Positions 31,969 through 43,999 of a stretch of DNA of 64,000 bases are shown here, in pieces. The position numbers were made by a program, and so were the translations under genes. The notes beneath the pieces are model-generated. The model was not told where the DNA came from and did no database searches. It saw only the letters and a program-made list of their open reading frames with translations. Numbering within the stretch: position 1 is the stretch's first letter; each line of letters starts with the position of its first letter. The stretch is taken from positions 8,122,001 to 8,186,000 of the forward strand of contig OX419757.1 in assembly GCA_948567375.1 (NCBI GenBank). Reading direction: 5' to 3'. The DNA is from Lunularia cruciata (lineage: Eukaryota; Streptophyta; Marchantiopsida; Lunulariales; Lunulariaceae).

Positions 31969-33422
31969 TAGCTCATCTAGCCATAGTTGTATCAGAAGTA
32001 AGGGTAGGTACTGCACCCCTACTAGGTGTAGATCCTCTACCACCTCGTCCTCCATGAACTGGAGCTCCTCTACTACCTGCCATAACCACCCTACCACTCT
32101 ATAACTCCGGGTGTAGGTCAAAACACCGGTCACTAGTGTGACCAAACCTATGGCAATGCTCACACTGCCTCTGTGCTGGCTGTGATGCACCCAAGGTATC
32201 AAGTCCACTGCCCTGAGTACACTCTCTTTGATGGTGAGGTCCACCACAAGTCCAACAAGCAACACCACCACTCATTGGCTACTGCTGACCCGAAAATGAA
32301 GGTAAGGGTCTACCTCCACTAGGCACTCCACTTGTTCTATAGGATCTAGGCTGTCCACCTTGTCATTGAAAACCAATTGGGTGTGGTGCACTCTGCTACA
32401 CTCTAGAAGAAGTCATAGCCGTGGATAAGATCTCCCTACCAAATCCAGATGTCACCACCCTCTCCTCCACCATGTTGAGCTCACTACGCTCAGCCAAGTC
32501 AAAGACCATTGCCAAAGTAGGTCAAGTAGCCTGTAACAACGTAGCATCATGAACTCTACGTTGCAACTCCCTGTCTAGTATCCCATACCAAAACTAGACA
32601 GCTTGGGCCTCGTAACTCCTTGAGTGAAATTGATCAGCCACCTCATGCAAGTGTATCCCTTGCGTAGGCTCTCTCTAGCCTTCCACTGGAACTCTTGCAA
32701 GCTCCTCAGCTTGTCAATCCGCACTCCCTTGTAGTTTTGCCTTGAAAACACTAGAAGAACTCCACCATGGGTTAAACCCCAGTACCACACCACCTCCTGT
32801 AGCAGTACTTCCACTCATAGTAGCACTATCTCCAACTAGTGCACGTCCACTAGCTCCACTAACACTACTTGAGCTAGAACTCATAAGTATAGCCAATCTA
32901 CTCATGACCACCAAACCTGAAGTGATAGAGATATAGTTCGGAGACCAATATTGTCTCCATACCTTGATCATCTCCTAATGAGCTCTCCTGAACTCATGGT
33001 AGTCATCCATTGGCGGACCCTCCAGATGCTAAAAAACCGCCATGAAGGGTGTAAACAAAGTCGGGTTCTGCATCTGATGTAGATCACACCAACTATCAAA
33101 CTCCTGGATGAAGTCATCCAACTCAATGGTACAGATTGTACCAAATTAACACCTAGGGCCTTTGGAGGCCCCATAAATCTTGTCCATGTCTCACAACAAC
33201 GGTGCTGACACACCAAGTGCACTCTCAACTAAATCAACTCTTGTGTCAAACTCCAACTCAAAGTCAATCTCCTCCTTCACTGGGACCTAAGATATAGACT
33301 GATATCGAATACCACTTTGAGTAAACCCACTATGTACTACAGGGCTATTTCCTTTGGAATCCCCAAAGAACTCCGTCGTGAGAAAGTAACCACAAGCGCA
33401 AACAACAACAACAAACCATAAC
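31969..33422 (-). pseudogene. Gag remnant of family A copy 3
   Basis: Segments such as the LRSLQEFQWKARESLRKGY block (32640-32740, minus) and MTSSRSLIVGV (near 33100) match A1 gag in changing frames. Two knuckle regions at 32130-32270 are recognisable but frameshifted. Many stops. Confidence 0.75.
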
Positions 33423-34113
33423 TATAACACCTATTTGTGCATGTGTGTGGTATTGTGATATTAGCTTGGTATTACAAGTACTTGAGAGATATTATTTATA
33501 TAAAGATAAATGATGGTTCTACATTAGTCATGATGAGCTAAAGTTAGTCATAGCTAAGATAGAGGGAACCTTACTTTAGAGGAAGTAGAAAAGATGAGCA
33601 CTACTATTTTGGATTCTAGTGTGTTGACTTGGTATTATTCCTAGGTGTTTGGCTTTGAGAAAAGAATTGAGAACTCTTGGGCCCGCAAGCCTTTTTGTTT
33701 TGAATTCTTCTATAGTGCAAGGATAGCCCTTGTGAAGGAATCCTTGACTTAGTGGTTGGGTCAAGATAAGATCACATGCTAGTGGAATATGCCCATGTGA
33801 ATGGATATTCCTTTCTACTTTTTGGTTTTATTTGACTTTTAGCCTAGTAACTTGAGTAACTCCAATAATTAGTAACTTTGGTGCAAAACTATTTCACAAG
33901 TATATAAACAAGGAGTGAGGAGGTACTCATCATCTTTTCATTTGCAACCATCTCTCTCTCATTGAGTTCTCTAGTGAGCAATGTCTTGAGTCTTGGAATG
34001 TTAGCCTTGGAGGAGTATTTATGGAGTTGGGGTTCCTTGCCTTCTTTGTCCATGGTGCGCTACCATGATAACCATCAGAGGTTCATCCTGAGTGAGAGAT
34101 AGGCCGGCTCATA
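33423..34113 (+). repeat. Solo LTR of family B inside family A copy 3
   Basis: TATAACACC...GGCTCATA, both ends one transition from the consensus TG and CA. Left and right flanks (AACAAACC... and GAACCGCAAACTGC) are adjacent in A1 near 21075-21095, which proves insertion. Target duplication is too decayed to call. TATATAAAC of the promoter is kept near 33900. Confidence 0.85.
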
Positions 34114-35365
34114 GAACCGCAAACTGCAACCGCAAGTACCCCACCAAGTGTCAACACCACCAAGTACTAACACCAACTAAGCACCACCCACTAATATAAC
34201 TCTAACCAAGATAACTATAGTAGGGGAAATGACAACCTGTAACCTGCCATCACAACACGCATTCTCATGATCTGCAAGTCATCACTTCTTGCCTCACCGG
34301 AGAGAAACAAAGATAGTTTGACTGGTCATCATTCTAGCCTCACTACAGAGAGCACACCAGAGCACCAACACTCAAAATTTAGGGCACCTCACACAAACAT
34401 GGTGCACAAACAGGAAGTAGAGAATAGAAGGGGTCTAATCACAAAAAATCTAAATAAAAACCCTCCATCTCATAAAACAACACGGGACTTACTATACTAC
34501 CATTTGGCATTTGACATAAGAGAAGTTTGTATCTAAGTCCTAAGCTACCAAGATCATCAAGAATAGGATCAAATTGCCTCCCTAGCCAAAGCTACAAGTG
34601 TATAGATAACAATGGCACAATCACTAGGACAACAAGTGAGGGTAGACCAGTTAGCTACGGCACCTGTCTAGGAACAAGAGATCTAGGGGTCAAACCCTAT
34701 TGCGCACAATCTAGTAGGAAAGGCAGATTTTGCCAACCAATGACCAAGGTCTACTCTAAACTAGCTAGCCTCACACTAGCAAGTTTGTTTGCTGGCCTTT
34801 GTAGCCTCTAAATGCCAAGATTCAGCCAAATGAAGCCTTTCTTCTTGCCACTTCAAACCTCTTCCAAACTTGCAAAAGTCCTCCAAACTAGCAAAACTCC
34901 TCCAAATCTAGCCAAATAGCAAAAATCCTCCAAATCTGGCCAAAATCTAACGTAAAATTTGATGTAAACCCTAAAGTTGGTTGACTGCCAAATCCCTTTC
35001 TAACTCTTCACTCGAGCCAAATTGAAAATACGGGTTTCTCCAAATTACAAATTCATAAGAATAGCTTCCCAACTCCACATTCAATTTTACTTTCTGAGCC
35101 CAACTTGCAACAAATTGGTCCTACTTTCACCTCTTGAGCTCAAAATCACAACCATTGCTTGAAATTTGCTCCTTTTGTGCTCAAAAATTGGCCAATGCTT
35201 CCATGCACCATCTACCTTATTGCCAAATCTCCATCAAGCAACAAGCTTCTGCACACCAGGGAAATACTGAACTTCAATTGAGTTACAAACAATCCACCAA
35301 GCTTGGAATTACCACCAACACTCAAAGTTCTTGCACCTATTTTCCCCCTGATTCCACTTCTCTGA
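34114..35365 (-). other. Leader of family A copy 3
   Basis: Homologous to A1 21090-22434. No supported coding region. Confidence 0.7.
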
Positions 35366-35803
35366 TGTAATCAGATTGTTTACCACTCTCAACTCAATTC
35401 AGATCAGTATTTGATGTGTCACTCTATAAACTGCCAACAACTGGGCGCTAATTATAGTCAAGCCACACCCATTCTAGCTAAGAGAATCCAGGTGACACTC
35501 ACCAACCTCTGTCCACCATAGCCAAGAACTTGAAGGCTCAACATCAGAGAAGTGAGCTCTCTGGAGTTGCACTTTGAAAGTATAATCCTTGGACTCAAGC
35601 TAGGTCCAAACCCTAATGGTCCCATTGACGGCACACTCAATGGTGCAAAGTGATAGTAGGTCCCACCATGAAGTCAATACCCCAAACACAAAATCTGACC
35701 ATCAAAAAGTAGTCTTTGAGGAACTGCTAAAATAACTCTAACTACTATCACTAGAACTCCAATGTCCAAGCAATCTAGATGTGACACTACAAATGGCATG
35801 ACA
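35366..35803 (-). repeat. Family A LTR (5' LTR of copy 3)
   Basis: TGTAATCAG...CATGACA, 438 bp. Same ends as the A1 5' LTR. Directly right of it family B resumes. Confidence 0.85.
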
Positions 35804-36522
35804 AAGGCCCTTGCAGCAAGATCTAGACCTTACACAATGGTGGAGGATATTCTTTTTCACCAAGGAGCAGATGGTCTACTTTGAAGAGCAGTGGAGAGAA
35901 CCAATCAGACATTGTGCATGATGTTGGCCAAAGATGCAAAAATGGAGGGGGCTAAACATCATTGGGACAAGAGGATTCATGCAGTTTTGTGGGAGTATAG
36001 GACAACCATGAAGACTTCCACCAGATATTCTCTGTTTCAATTGGTATATGGTATTGAGTCTACCTTACTTATTCACTTTGATCTTCCTACCTTCCAAAGC
36101 ATTCATAGGAGATTGAAGAAAGCACAAGGAGGTGATGCAGAGAAGTCAAGGAAGGATCAGCTCATGGAATTGGAAGAGGCAAGAGCAGTTGTTATGGTTT
36201 GAGTAGAGCAAACCCAAAGGAAACAAAAGGAGAGCTATGGCAAGAGGCAAGGCAAGGCAAGAAGAAGGTGGAGCCTTTCAAAGAAGGTGATTGGGTAATG
36301 TTGTTTGATTCTATTTGATTCAAGAGAGTGCAAAAGAAGTTTTTGCCTAAGTATTTTGGACCTTTCATAGTGGAGAAGGTGTGGGGCAATTACACCTATG
36401 ATCTTAAGGAGTTGGGAAGAAGACATTTTGATAGGATTAACCATGATAAGTTGAAGATGTATCATAGAAGGTAGAGAGACCTTCACTTTGAGGACAAAGT
36501 GAAAACTTAGTCCGGGGGTAAA
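35804..36522 (+). pseudogene. Integrase C-terminal part of family B
   Basis: Begins KALAARSRPYTMVEDILFHQ (the segment between RNase H and the integrase zinc domain), then jumps by an internal deletion to ERTNQTLCMMLAK and HWDKRIHAVLWEYRTT, the end of the integrase core, and finally a GPF-type tail: YFGPFIVEKVWGNYTYDL followed by INHDKLKMYHRR. The zinc domain and the catalytic Asp residues are missing. No chromodomain follows; the frame ends in a purine tract (CCGGGGGTAAA) at the LTR. It continues the B element broken at 27683. Confidence 0.8.
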
Positions 36523-37271
36523 TGTAACACCTATTTGTGCATGTGTGTGGTATTGTGATATTTAGCTTGGTATTACAAGTACTTGAGAGATATTATTTAT
36601 ATAGAGATAAATGATGGTTCTATATTAGTCATGATGAGCTAAATTTAGTCATAACTAAGATAGAGGGGACTTTACTTTAGAGGAAGTGGAAAAGATGAGC
36701 ACCACTATTTTGGATTCTAGTGTGTTGACTTGGTATTATTCCTAGGTGTTTGGGTTTGAGGAAAGAGTTGAGAACTCTTGGGCCTGCAAGCCTTTTTGTT
36801 TTGGATTCTTCTATAGTCCAAGGATAGCCCATGTGAAGGAATCCTTGACCTTAATGGTTGGGTCAAGATAAGATCACATGCTAGTGGAATATGCCCATGT
36901 GAATAGATATTCCCTTTTACTTTTTGACTTTTCTTGACTTTTAGTCTAGTAACTTGAGTTACTACTAATTACCATAGTAACTCAAGTTACTAGACTAAAA
37001 TTCAAGTAAAGTCAAAAAGTAGAAAGGAATATCCATTTGGTATGTAACTATTTCACAAGTATATAAACAAGGGGTGAGGAGGTACTCATCATCCTTTCAT
37101 TTGTAACTACCTCTCTCTCATTGAGTTCTCTAGTGAGCAATGTCTTGAGTCTTGGAGTGTTAGCCTTGGAGGAGTATGATGGAGTTGGGATTCCTTGCCT
37201 TCTTTGTCCATGGTGCGCTACCATAATAGCCATCAGAGGTTTATTCTGAGTGAGAGATAAGCCGGCTCACA
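36523..37271 (+). repeat. Family B 3' LTR
   Basis: TGTAACACC...GGCTCACA. TATA box TATATAAAC at 37060-37068. It is longer than the solo LTRs because of a fold-back insertion at 36976-37032. Confidence 0.9.
36908..37032. repeat. Fold-back duplication inside the B LTR
   Basis: Segment 36908-36963 is repeated in reverse complement at 36976-37032, with about 12 bp between. The LTR copies at 5671, 31428 (reverse) and 33423 have only the first arm. Probably a template switch during cDNA synthesis or repair. Confidence 0.8.
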
Positions 37272-37400
37272 GTACTCCAAACACAAAATCTGACCGCCAA
37301 AAAGTAGTCTATGATTGACGGTTAAAATACCTCTAACTACCATCATTGCAACTCCAATGTCCGAGCAATCTAGATGTGACACTACAAGTGGCATGACACA
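37272..37400 (-). repeat. Tail fragment of a family A LTR
   Basis: Matches the last about 130 bp of the LTR at 13351-13480, ending CATGACA. It is followed at once by family A leader sequence, so most of an A element was deleted between them. Confidence 0.75.
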
Positions 37401-38407
37401 TGACACCTCACAAGAATATTGTAAAATACCAAGGAGAGAAATAAAAGAATGGAAGTGAAAGATCATATTAGGACTCTTGAATTAAGGAAACTCTTAATGC
37501 CTAGCATGAGCTTGGGTTTTGGTATTTATAAAGAAAATACAAGGTTCTTAGGAAGCTTCCTAAAAGCTACCTTCTTAGAGTGCAAGTTAAGTTACTTAGG
37601 AAGCTTCTCAAGAAGCTTTCTTCTAGAAACCATCCTTGGCATGCAAGCTAAGCTAGTCAAGAAACTTCCCAAGAAGCTTCTTTCTAGAAGCCATCTATTT
37701 GGCATTCAAGCTAAGCTAGTTTTGAAGCTTCCTCATAGAAGTTATCTATTTAGCATACACATTATCCAATACTTGAAAGGTACCAAGAAGCTTCTTAGAT
37801 GCTTCTAGAATATTCTTATAATTCTTGGCTAATTTGGCTTATTTACTACTTTGATAGTCTTAATTGCCTCATTTGTAAACTCCATGTTGTTACAAATATG
37901 GTGCAAAAATAGGAAGCAAAGAATAGAGGAGGTTCAATTTGGATTTTCCAATCTCCAATACTTGTTGTACCTCCGGATTGGCTTCCAAGTGAGACTTCTA
38001 CCAACTTTGGCTTCTAATATAGTTAGCTAACCTCCAAATGCCAAATTGAGTCAAACTGTGAGGATGAGGAGATGGATTCTCAAATCCATCTCCAATTTTT
38101 CAATTTGCAATATCCAATTACCAATTCAACCTCTCACTCTCAAATTGGTCTCTCTTATTAGTGAAATTTAACACCCACTCCTCAATTTGACTTCAATTTC
38201 ACAAAACTTGGATAGTGCTTCTACATATTTTCTACACCATTATCAAATCTCCAGCACAAATGCATAGCGCTTCCACACATGATCCACTCCACTAAAACCA
38301 AAATCAAGTAACAACTATTGAGGGTACCATTGATCACACCAAGCTTGGAATTATAACCAACATTTAGAGTTCTTGCATCTAATTTCCTCCCTTATTCACT
38401 TCTCTAA
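37401..38407 (-). other. Leader of family A copy 4
   Basis: Homologous to A1 about 21360-22434 with a solo C LTR inside. No coding region supported. The matching LTR starts at 38408. Confidence 0.7.
37420..37894 (-). repeat. Solo LTR of family C with target-site duplication
   Basis: On the plus strand TGTAAAATACC...GTTGTTACA, flanked on both sides by AATAT, a perfect 5-bp target-site duplication. It lies in the family A leader (target near A1 21370). Three-unit heat-shock element at 37803-37815. Confidence 0.9.
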
Positions 38408-38453
38408 TGTAATCAATTTAGTTCATATACTCAACTTGAATCAAAAACTCCAT

Positions 38454-38861
38454 TGTAAAAGACCGAGGAGAGAAATAGGAGAATGGAAGACAAGAATGTA
38501 ATACCACATTAGGACTCTCAAGTAAGGGAAACTCCAAATGCCTAGCTTGAGCTTGAGCTTGGCTTGGGTATTTATAGGTAATTTGGGTATAAAACTCCAA
38601 GGAGCTTCTAAAGGAAGTTCCATCTAGGAGTTGCCTTACTTGGAATGTAAGCTATGCTAGTTGTCAACTTGGAATACAAGTTACTTTATCCTTGGAAAGT
38701 TTCTAGAAGCTTCTTAGATACTTCTAGAATATTCTACTCACGAGATTACTTGATGCTTCTAGCACATTCTTATGCTAGTTCTATTTCCTCTTACTATATT
38801 TAGCTTAGACTACTAACTCATTAGCTTCTACTAACTTGTCTTCTAACTCCATATTATTACA
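38454..38861 (-). repeat. Family C 3' LTR of C1
   Basis: Plus strand TGTAAAAGACC...ATTATTACA. Heat-shock elements at 38701-38713 and 38722-38734 (three units each, perfect). On the minus strand, a purine-rich tract (TAATGGGAGAATA) precedes the LTR. Confidence 0.85.
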
Positions 38862-38899
38862 TATTCTCCCATTACTAGTCAGTGGTGTCCTTGTTGCCA

Positions 38900-40140
38900 T
38901 GGAATCTCTAAACTCCTATAGGGCTATTTGTGCATTGTGGATATGAGAAAAAGGCTTCCATATGGCATTGTGAAGAAGATACTCTTTTCAAAAGACCTTA
39001 TATTTAGTGTATCATTAGTGGCCACATTGAATGTCACAACATGCAAGGATACAATCAACTTCATATTCTTCATGATCATTGATAAGGATGGGAAGAGGAG
39101 GAGGTTGGACATGAGTGAAAATGGAAAATGGGTTTAAAAAATGGGTTTTAACTTTGAAATATGGAAGACACAATGGATTTGTATATGCCTAGGGAGAGCA
39201 AGTTAGTAGGCAATGAGAGAATGGTATGAGTAATCTCAAATGGACCTATTCAATTCAGAGAAATTTTATGACATGGGTATAAAGTAAAAGAGGAAGGTTA
39301 CTTATCACCTCATCACCTAGTTGAAAGGTGAAATCATGATGATGTTGATCATCATATTGCTTTTGCCAATTTTGAGCAACAAGAAGATGAGACTTGGCTT
39401 GGTGTAGTGATTTAGATAACATGGACAAGGTGGAAGTATATGGGACTTGAGATGGCAGAGGAAGCAAGAAGACAATCTAGGACAAGTGGATTTTGCCCAT
39501 AATTAAGGAAGAAGAGAGAAAAGCCATCACTTGCACTCTTGGAATTATTGTAGGTAAACTTAGCAACTACTTGGCAAGTATCCCAATCAGTGTGATGAGC
39601 ATTGATAAAGGCACATAGCATCTCCTCCAAAGTCCAATTTGCTCATTCTTATTTTGTTTGTCCATCAGTTTGAGGATGATAAGTTGTAAAAAATGCAAGT
39701 TTGGTATCAAGGAGTTCAAAAAATGCTTACCAAAATTTACTAATAAAGCAAGGGACTCAATCAAAGATGAGAACTTTGGCATCTCATGGTACTTGAATAT
39801 GATGTCAAAGTAGATATGAGGCAATTTTGTAGCATCAACTATATGCATCATAGGTGCCAAATGAGATTTTTTTGAGCTTATCAACAAACATTACAATGGC
39901 TACATAGCCCTAGTCCATCTTTGGCAAGAATGTGATGAGATTAAAGCTTACGTGTTCCAAACATGTAGATGGAATTGGTAGTGGTTGAAGGAGTCCACTT
40001 GGCTTCTAGCTAATGACCTTGTTGCATTGGCAACTCTCACAAGATTGGACAAACTCTCAAACCTCTTGTGCCATGTTAGGCCACCATCATAGACATTATA
40101 GAGGACCCAAGGTCTTCTCCATACCCATGTGACCAATGAT
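38900..40140 (-). pseudogene. Integrase and chromodomain region of C1
   Basis: Minus strand: LPHIYFDIIFKYHEMPK (39780-39830), MEEMLCAFINAHHTDWDTC (39570-39630), FTYNNSKSASDGFSLFFLNYGQNP (39480-39560), then a chromodomain-position segment near 38920-39100 that is frameshifted. Collinear with 480-1660 of the left C remnant. Inactive. Confidence 0.75.
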
Positions 40141-40399
40141 TGTTAAGTCATGTGCCTCTTGAAGCCACAGAAGTCATAGATCACCCTTGGCTTCTCACAA
40201 AATAAAAGACCTTCCTTGAAGGATAAAGTGTTTAATTCCTTATTATTTGCAACAAGATGACCTTGTACCAATTGAAAGAAGGGGTCTGGTTGTAAAGCGG
40301 TTCCAAATTCAATTTGGACTTTTGAGGAACTAACACTTTTGTAGTTGTTGCTACTATTATGAGAGATTCAAAAGTCATTACATCAAATCATCATGATAG

Positions 40400-41500
40400 G
40401 GCATCAGTAATGATATGGAACTTTCCAAGTTTATACTCAAGCTTGATGTCAAACAAATATGGTTGTTATTCCCATTGATTTTATTGACTCTTCATGTGCT
40501 CTAAATATAAGATCTACAACCAAGGTTTGTGATTTGTTTGCATGATCTCTTGTTTCCCCAAAAGGTAATGTTTCCATAATTTTGTGGTATATACCACTAT
40601 TAGTTGTTCTTGATCCCAAGCAAAGTAAATTTTTTGTGGTGTTTAGTTGGCAAGACACAAAGGCAATGGGATATAGAAACTCCTACTATAACACAACTTG
40701 AATGGCAAAGTTAGAAGGATCAAAATCACCTAAGGTAGTTGAGGATCATATGGTTGGAAGATGGGTTGTGAAGATACCATATGCTTCAATTTCTTGAATG
40801 CATCTTTGTGCTTGGTTGTCCATTGACAGTTGGATATCTTTCCCAAGATATTGATCAACTATATGGCCACATGAGTATAGTAGTGGATGAATTATTAGTA
40901 AAAACTCACCAATCTATTAAATACCCATACTTTTATGACATCCTTAGGAGTAGGTCAATCTATAATGGCTTTGATTTTCTCTTCTTCCATCTTGATGCCC
41001 TTAGGATAAGGACCTTATGATCCAAGAAGACAATTTCCTTTTCCCAAAAGGTACACATTGACCTCTTGTAATAAAACTTACATTAGCATGGTCATTTTAG
41101 AACTTCTCATATGTTGATTCTTGTGTTTTGCATCTATCTTACTATAGATTAAAATATTATCCAATAACACTACCATGTATTGATCCCATTGCCCCTCCAA
41201 ACACCCAATGCATTTGAACCATGAAAATTGCAAGAGCATTAGTGAGCCCACAAGGTAAAACTCTCCACTCAATACCTTGTGCAAAAGATAATCTTTTTCA
41301 TATCCTCCCTATTAATAGGAACTTGCCAATAGCCACTTCAAAGATCCAACTTGGAGAAGTATTGTTCAATTAAAGGCAAGGGATATCCATTCTTCACAAT
41401 TTTTCTATTAAGACCACAATAGTCAATGTAGAATTGAAGTCCTCCATCCTTCTTTGGTACAAAGAGAATTGGTGCTCCCTAAGAAGATGTATTATATTGT
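40400..41500 (-). pseudogene. RT and RNase H remnant of C1
   Basis: The active-site region reads MVVLLDNILIYSK near 41130-41170 (usually Y-V-D-D-I-L), with MHKVL and the preceding RT palm in shifted frames to 41500. RNase H wording lies around 40450-40750. Stops throughout. Confidence 0.7.
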
Positions 41501-41849
41501 ATGATATCCTTCTTCAAAAACTTGGTCAATGTTATTCAAAGCTCTTCTAACTCCTTTGAGAGCCTGTAGATTGGTCTTCTAACAAGAATACTACACGGAA
41601 ATAAACCTATCTTGAAAGGCATACCTTGATAAGAAGATAATCTTTTTGGAAGATCATCCATAAACACATTTGAAACTCTTGCACTATCTGATCAGCCACT
41701 ACTTGTTGAGATTGCTTATCTCATCAAATTCTCCTTGCATTTCCTTGTGCAATTGGCTTGATCCATAAAGAGTAAATGGGAATGTATTTTTTCAAAGCTC
41801 ACTTAATTCTTGTTATATTGACAAACTTCCTATCCTTTTATTAACTACT

Positions 41850-43270
41850 CTCAAGTGTCTTACTCAGAAGTGCTAAATAACCTGATTGGTAATTCTTGTA
41901 TTGGTGTTGTACTTGAATTGTTTGTTAGATTTAATCAAATTGAACTTTTATGATGTTCAAACCAAAGCAAACCTAGAATGATATCATAATATAGAAGAGC
42001 TACTACAAACCTAATATAGCTTGAATACTCCTTCCCAATCTTGAATATAATAGGATGTGAGATATGGAATGTAAAACCCTTTTCTACCATTTTCCATCAT
42101 CAATCTACTACCAAATATTGGTTTGATAAGAATACATAATTCTTTTTCTAATTGCATGGTCACATAATTCTTAAAACTCTCATAATCAACCAAAATCCTA
42201 CAATAATGATTAGATATGATACCTCGCAAGTGTATTAAACTTGCATGGATTGATCCTACAATCCAATAGGGACAAATAAAGTTCTCAATAAGTGGCTTAA
42301 TATCTCCTATTGGGATTCTTTGTTTCTTTGATTATCATGTTGCAAGAACTCCATTTGGGCAATGGGTCCATTCCTAGTACATTCCTAGTTGGACATTTGG
42401 CAATGCAATGTCCTATTTGGTGATAATAGAAGCAACCACCATTTTATCATAATCTTTCTTTACCTATAGTGTTAAGTGGTCTTCATTTGGATGACATCAA
42501 TCTCCATTGGTGTCGGCTTCTCCACCTATGTGTGGTGTGTTTATAGGTTTTGTGGAGGTCTATGTTAAGACCAAGTTGTGGCAACCAATGAATTAGAGCG
42601 CTCAACCAACTATATGGCTTTGTTTAGGTGTTTGGACTCCCACATGGTCACTTCTAGTTTGGTGTGTGATTTCAAGCCCTTCACACATTGATCCATAGCT
42701 TCACCTTCTAGTATCTTTGGAATTTACATAATGGTGTTTTGGAATTGAGTGATATAGCTTCTCACAAAACCAATCTACTTCAACTTTGTCAATCTATCTC
42801 GTAGAGCTCGTGTAACCTTTATTGCTTAGAATCTCCCAACTATTGCACACTAAATTTTCCAATGTTGAGATTGGTGTAACAAATTGCTATTGAGCTTTCT
42901 CCACTCAAAATCATCACCACAGTTTTTCAACTCTATCTAATTAGCTTGAAGTCAGGAGAATCTATCTCCATTCATCTTGAAAATTTGTAGCTTCAAAATA
43001 ACATTAGTAATCAAACACAAAATTCTCCATTGCACTTGTGACATTCTTGCCTTCATATATCTTTGGCTTTGGAAATTGAATTTTCTTTTCTCCTTCTCAA
43101 AATGTTACTCTCTCTACATGTTCATATCATTGATGATCTCTCTCTTCCAACAATTGAGTAAGGTGCTCAATTTGTTGTTGCATAGCAATGATGACTTTGG
43201 GCATCACAATCATGACTACTTCTCTATCAAACTACTTACTTGCAATTATCTAAGTTAACATATAGATGCA
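41850..43270 (-). pseudogene. Protease and gag remnant of C1
   Basis: Protease segment YCRILVDYESFKNYVT near 42160-42205 (D-S-G decayed to D-Y-E). Upstream in gag a zinc knuckle GGCFYYHQIGHCIAKCP at about 42394-42445 with the second Cys mutated to Tyr. The rest of gag is unreadable. Confidence 0.7.
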
Positions 43271-43999
43271 ACACATTCACCATTCTCAATAAGTTACAAT
43301 TCAAAGTATCAATGGTTCATCAAACAAGATGATTGCATTTAGAAAATTCTACCCAAAGCATGAAATGATGCTTTGGTATTACATGAAAATCCCAATGGTT
43401 TGGAGGAAATATATTTGGTGGTCCATAGATTCTATCCATCCCATTCCTACTATAATACAAATGTAAAAAACCAAGGAGAGAAATAGGAAGAAATAAATTT
43501 GGTGGTCCATAGATTCTATCCACCCATTCCTACTATGATACCAATGTAAATAATTTTACATTGGTATCATAGTAGGATACCAATGATACCAATGATACCA
43601 ATGTAAACTTCATAAATTGTAAACATTCAGCATTGATTACACTATCAACCCACAACTACTCTAGCTAAGAGCCTCCAGGTGATACTTGCCAATCTCTATC
43701 CACCATAAAAAAGAGCTTGAAGGCTCAACATCAAAGAAGTGAGCTCTTTGGAGTTGCATTTTGAAGATATACATCTTTGGACTCAACCTAACACTCCAAC
43801 CCTAACAATGCCGCCAATGGCTCATTTGATGGTCCACCTAATGATGCAAATAGTAATTCAATGATGTAACAAATAGCCCTCATAAAACATCTGCCCACCT
43901 CTAAATAGTATTTGACCAACTACTAGTTTAATTATGACTGCCAAGACTAACACTCCAACATTGAAGTAAACTAGGTTTGGCATTGCAAATATCATGACA

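Larger units (their letters stand above)
31969..35803 (-). mobile_element. Family A Ty3 retrotransposon, copy 3 (gag to 5' LTR only)
   Basis: Homologous to A1 about 19610-22886: gag zinc-knuckle region (32000-32280), gag capsid region (32500-33240), leader, LTR 35366-35803. It is split by a solo B LTR. It is joined at 31968 to a truncated B LTR, without protease, methyltransferase or pol. Decay by transitions is milder than in copy 2. Confidence 0.8.
38454..43600 (-). mobile_element. Family C chromovirus copy C1, decayed
   Basis: Order on the minus strand: scrambled 5' end (43440-43600), gag, protease, RT, RNase H, integrase, chromodomain region, 3' LTR at 38454-38861. Inserted in an A LTR. 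The 5' LTR is nearly gone; around 43460-43610 only short LTR and primer-binding-site fragments (TTGGTATCATAG) remain, partly duplicated and inverted. No long frame is intact. Confidence 0.8.
38408..43999 (-). repeat. Family A LTR of copy 4, split by a family C element
   Basis: The left part (38408-38453) starts TGTAATCAA and the right part (about 43601-43999) ends CATGACA; together they match one A LTR. The C element 38454-43600 lies between. Heavily decayed. Confidence 0.75.
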
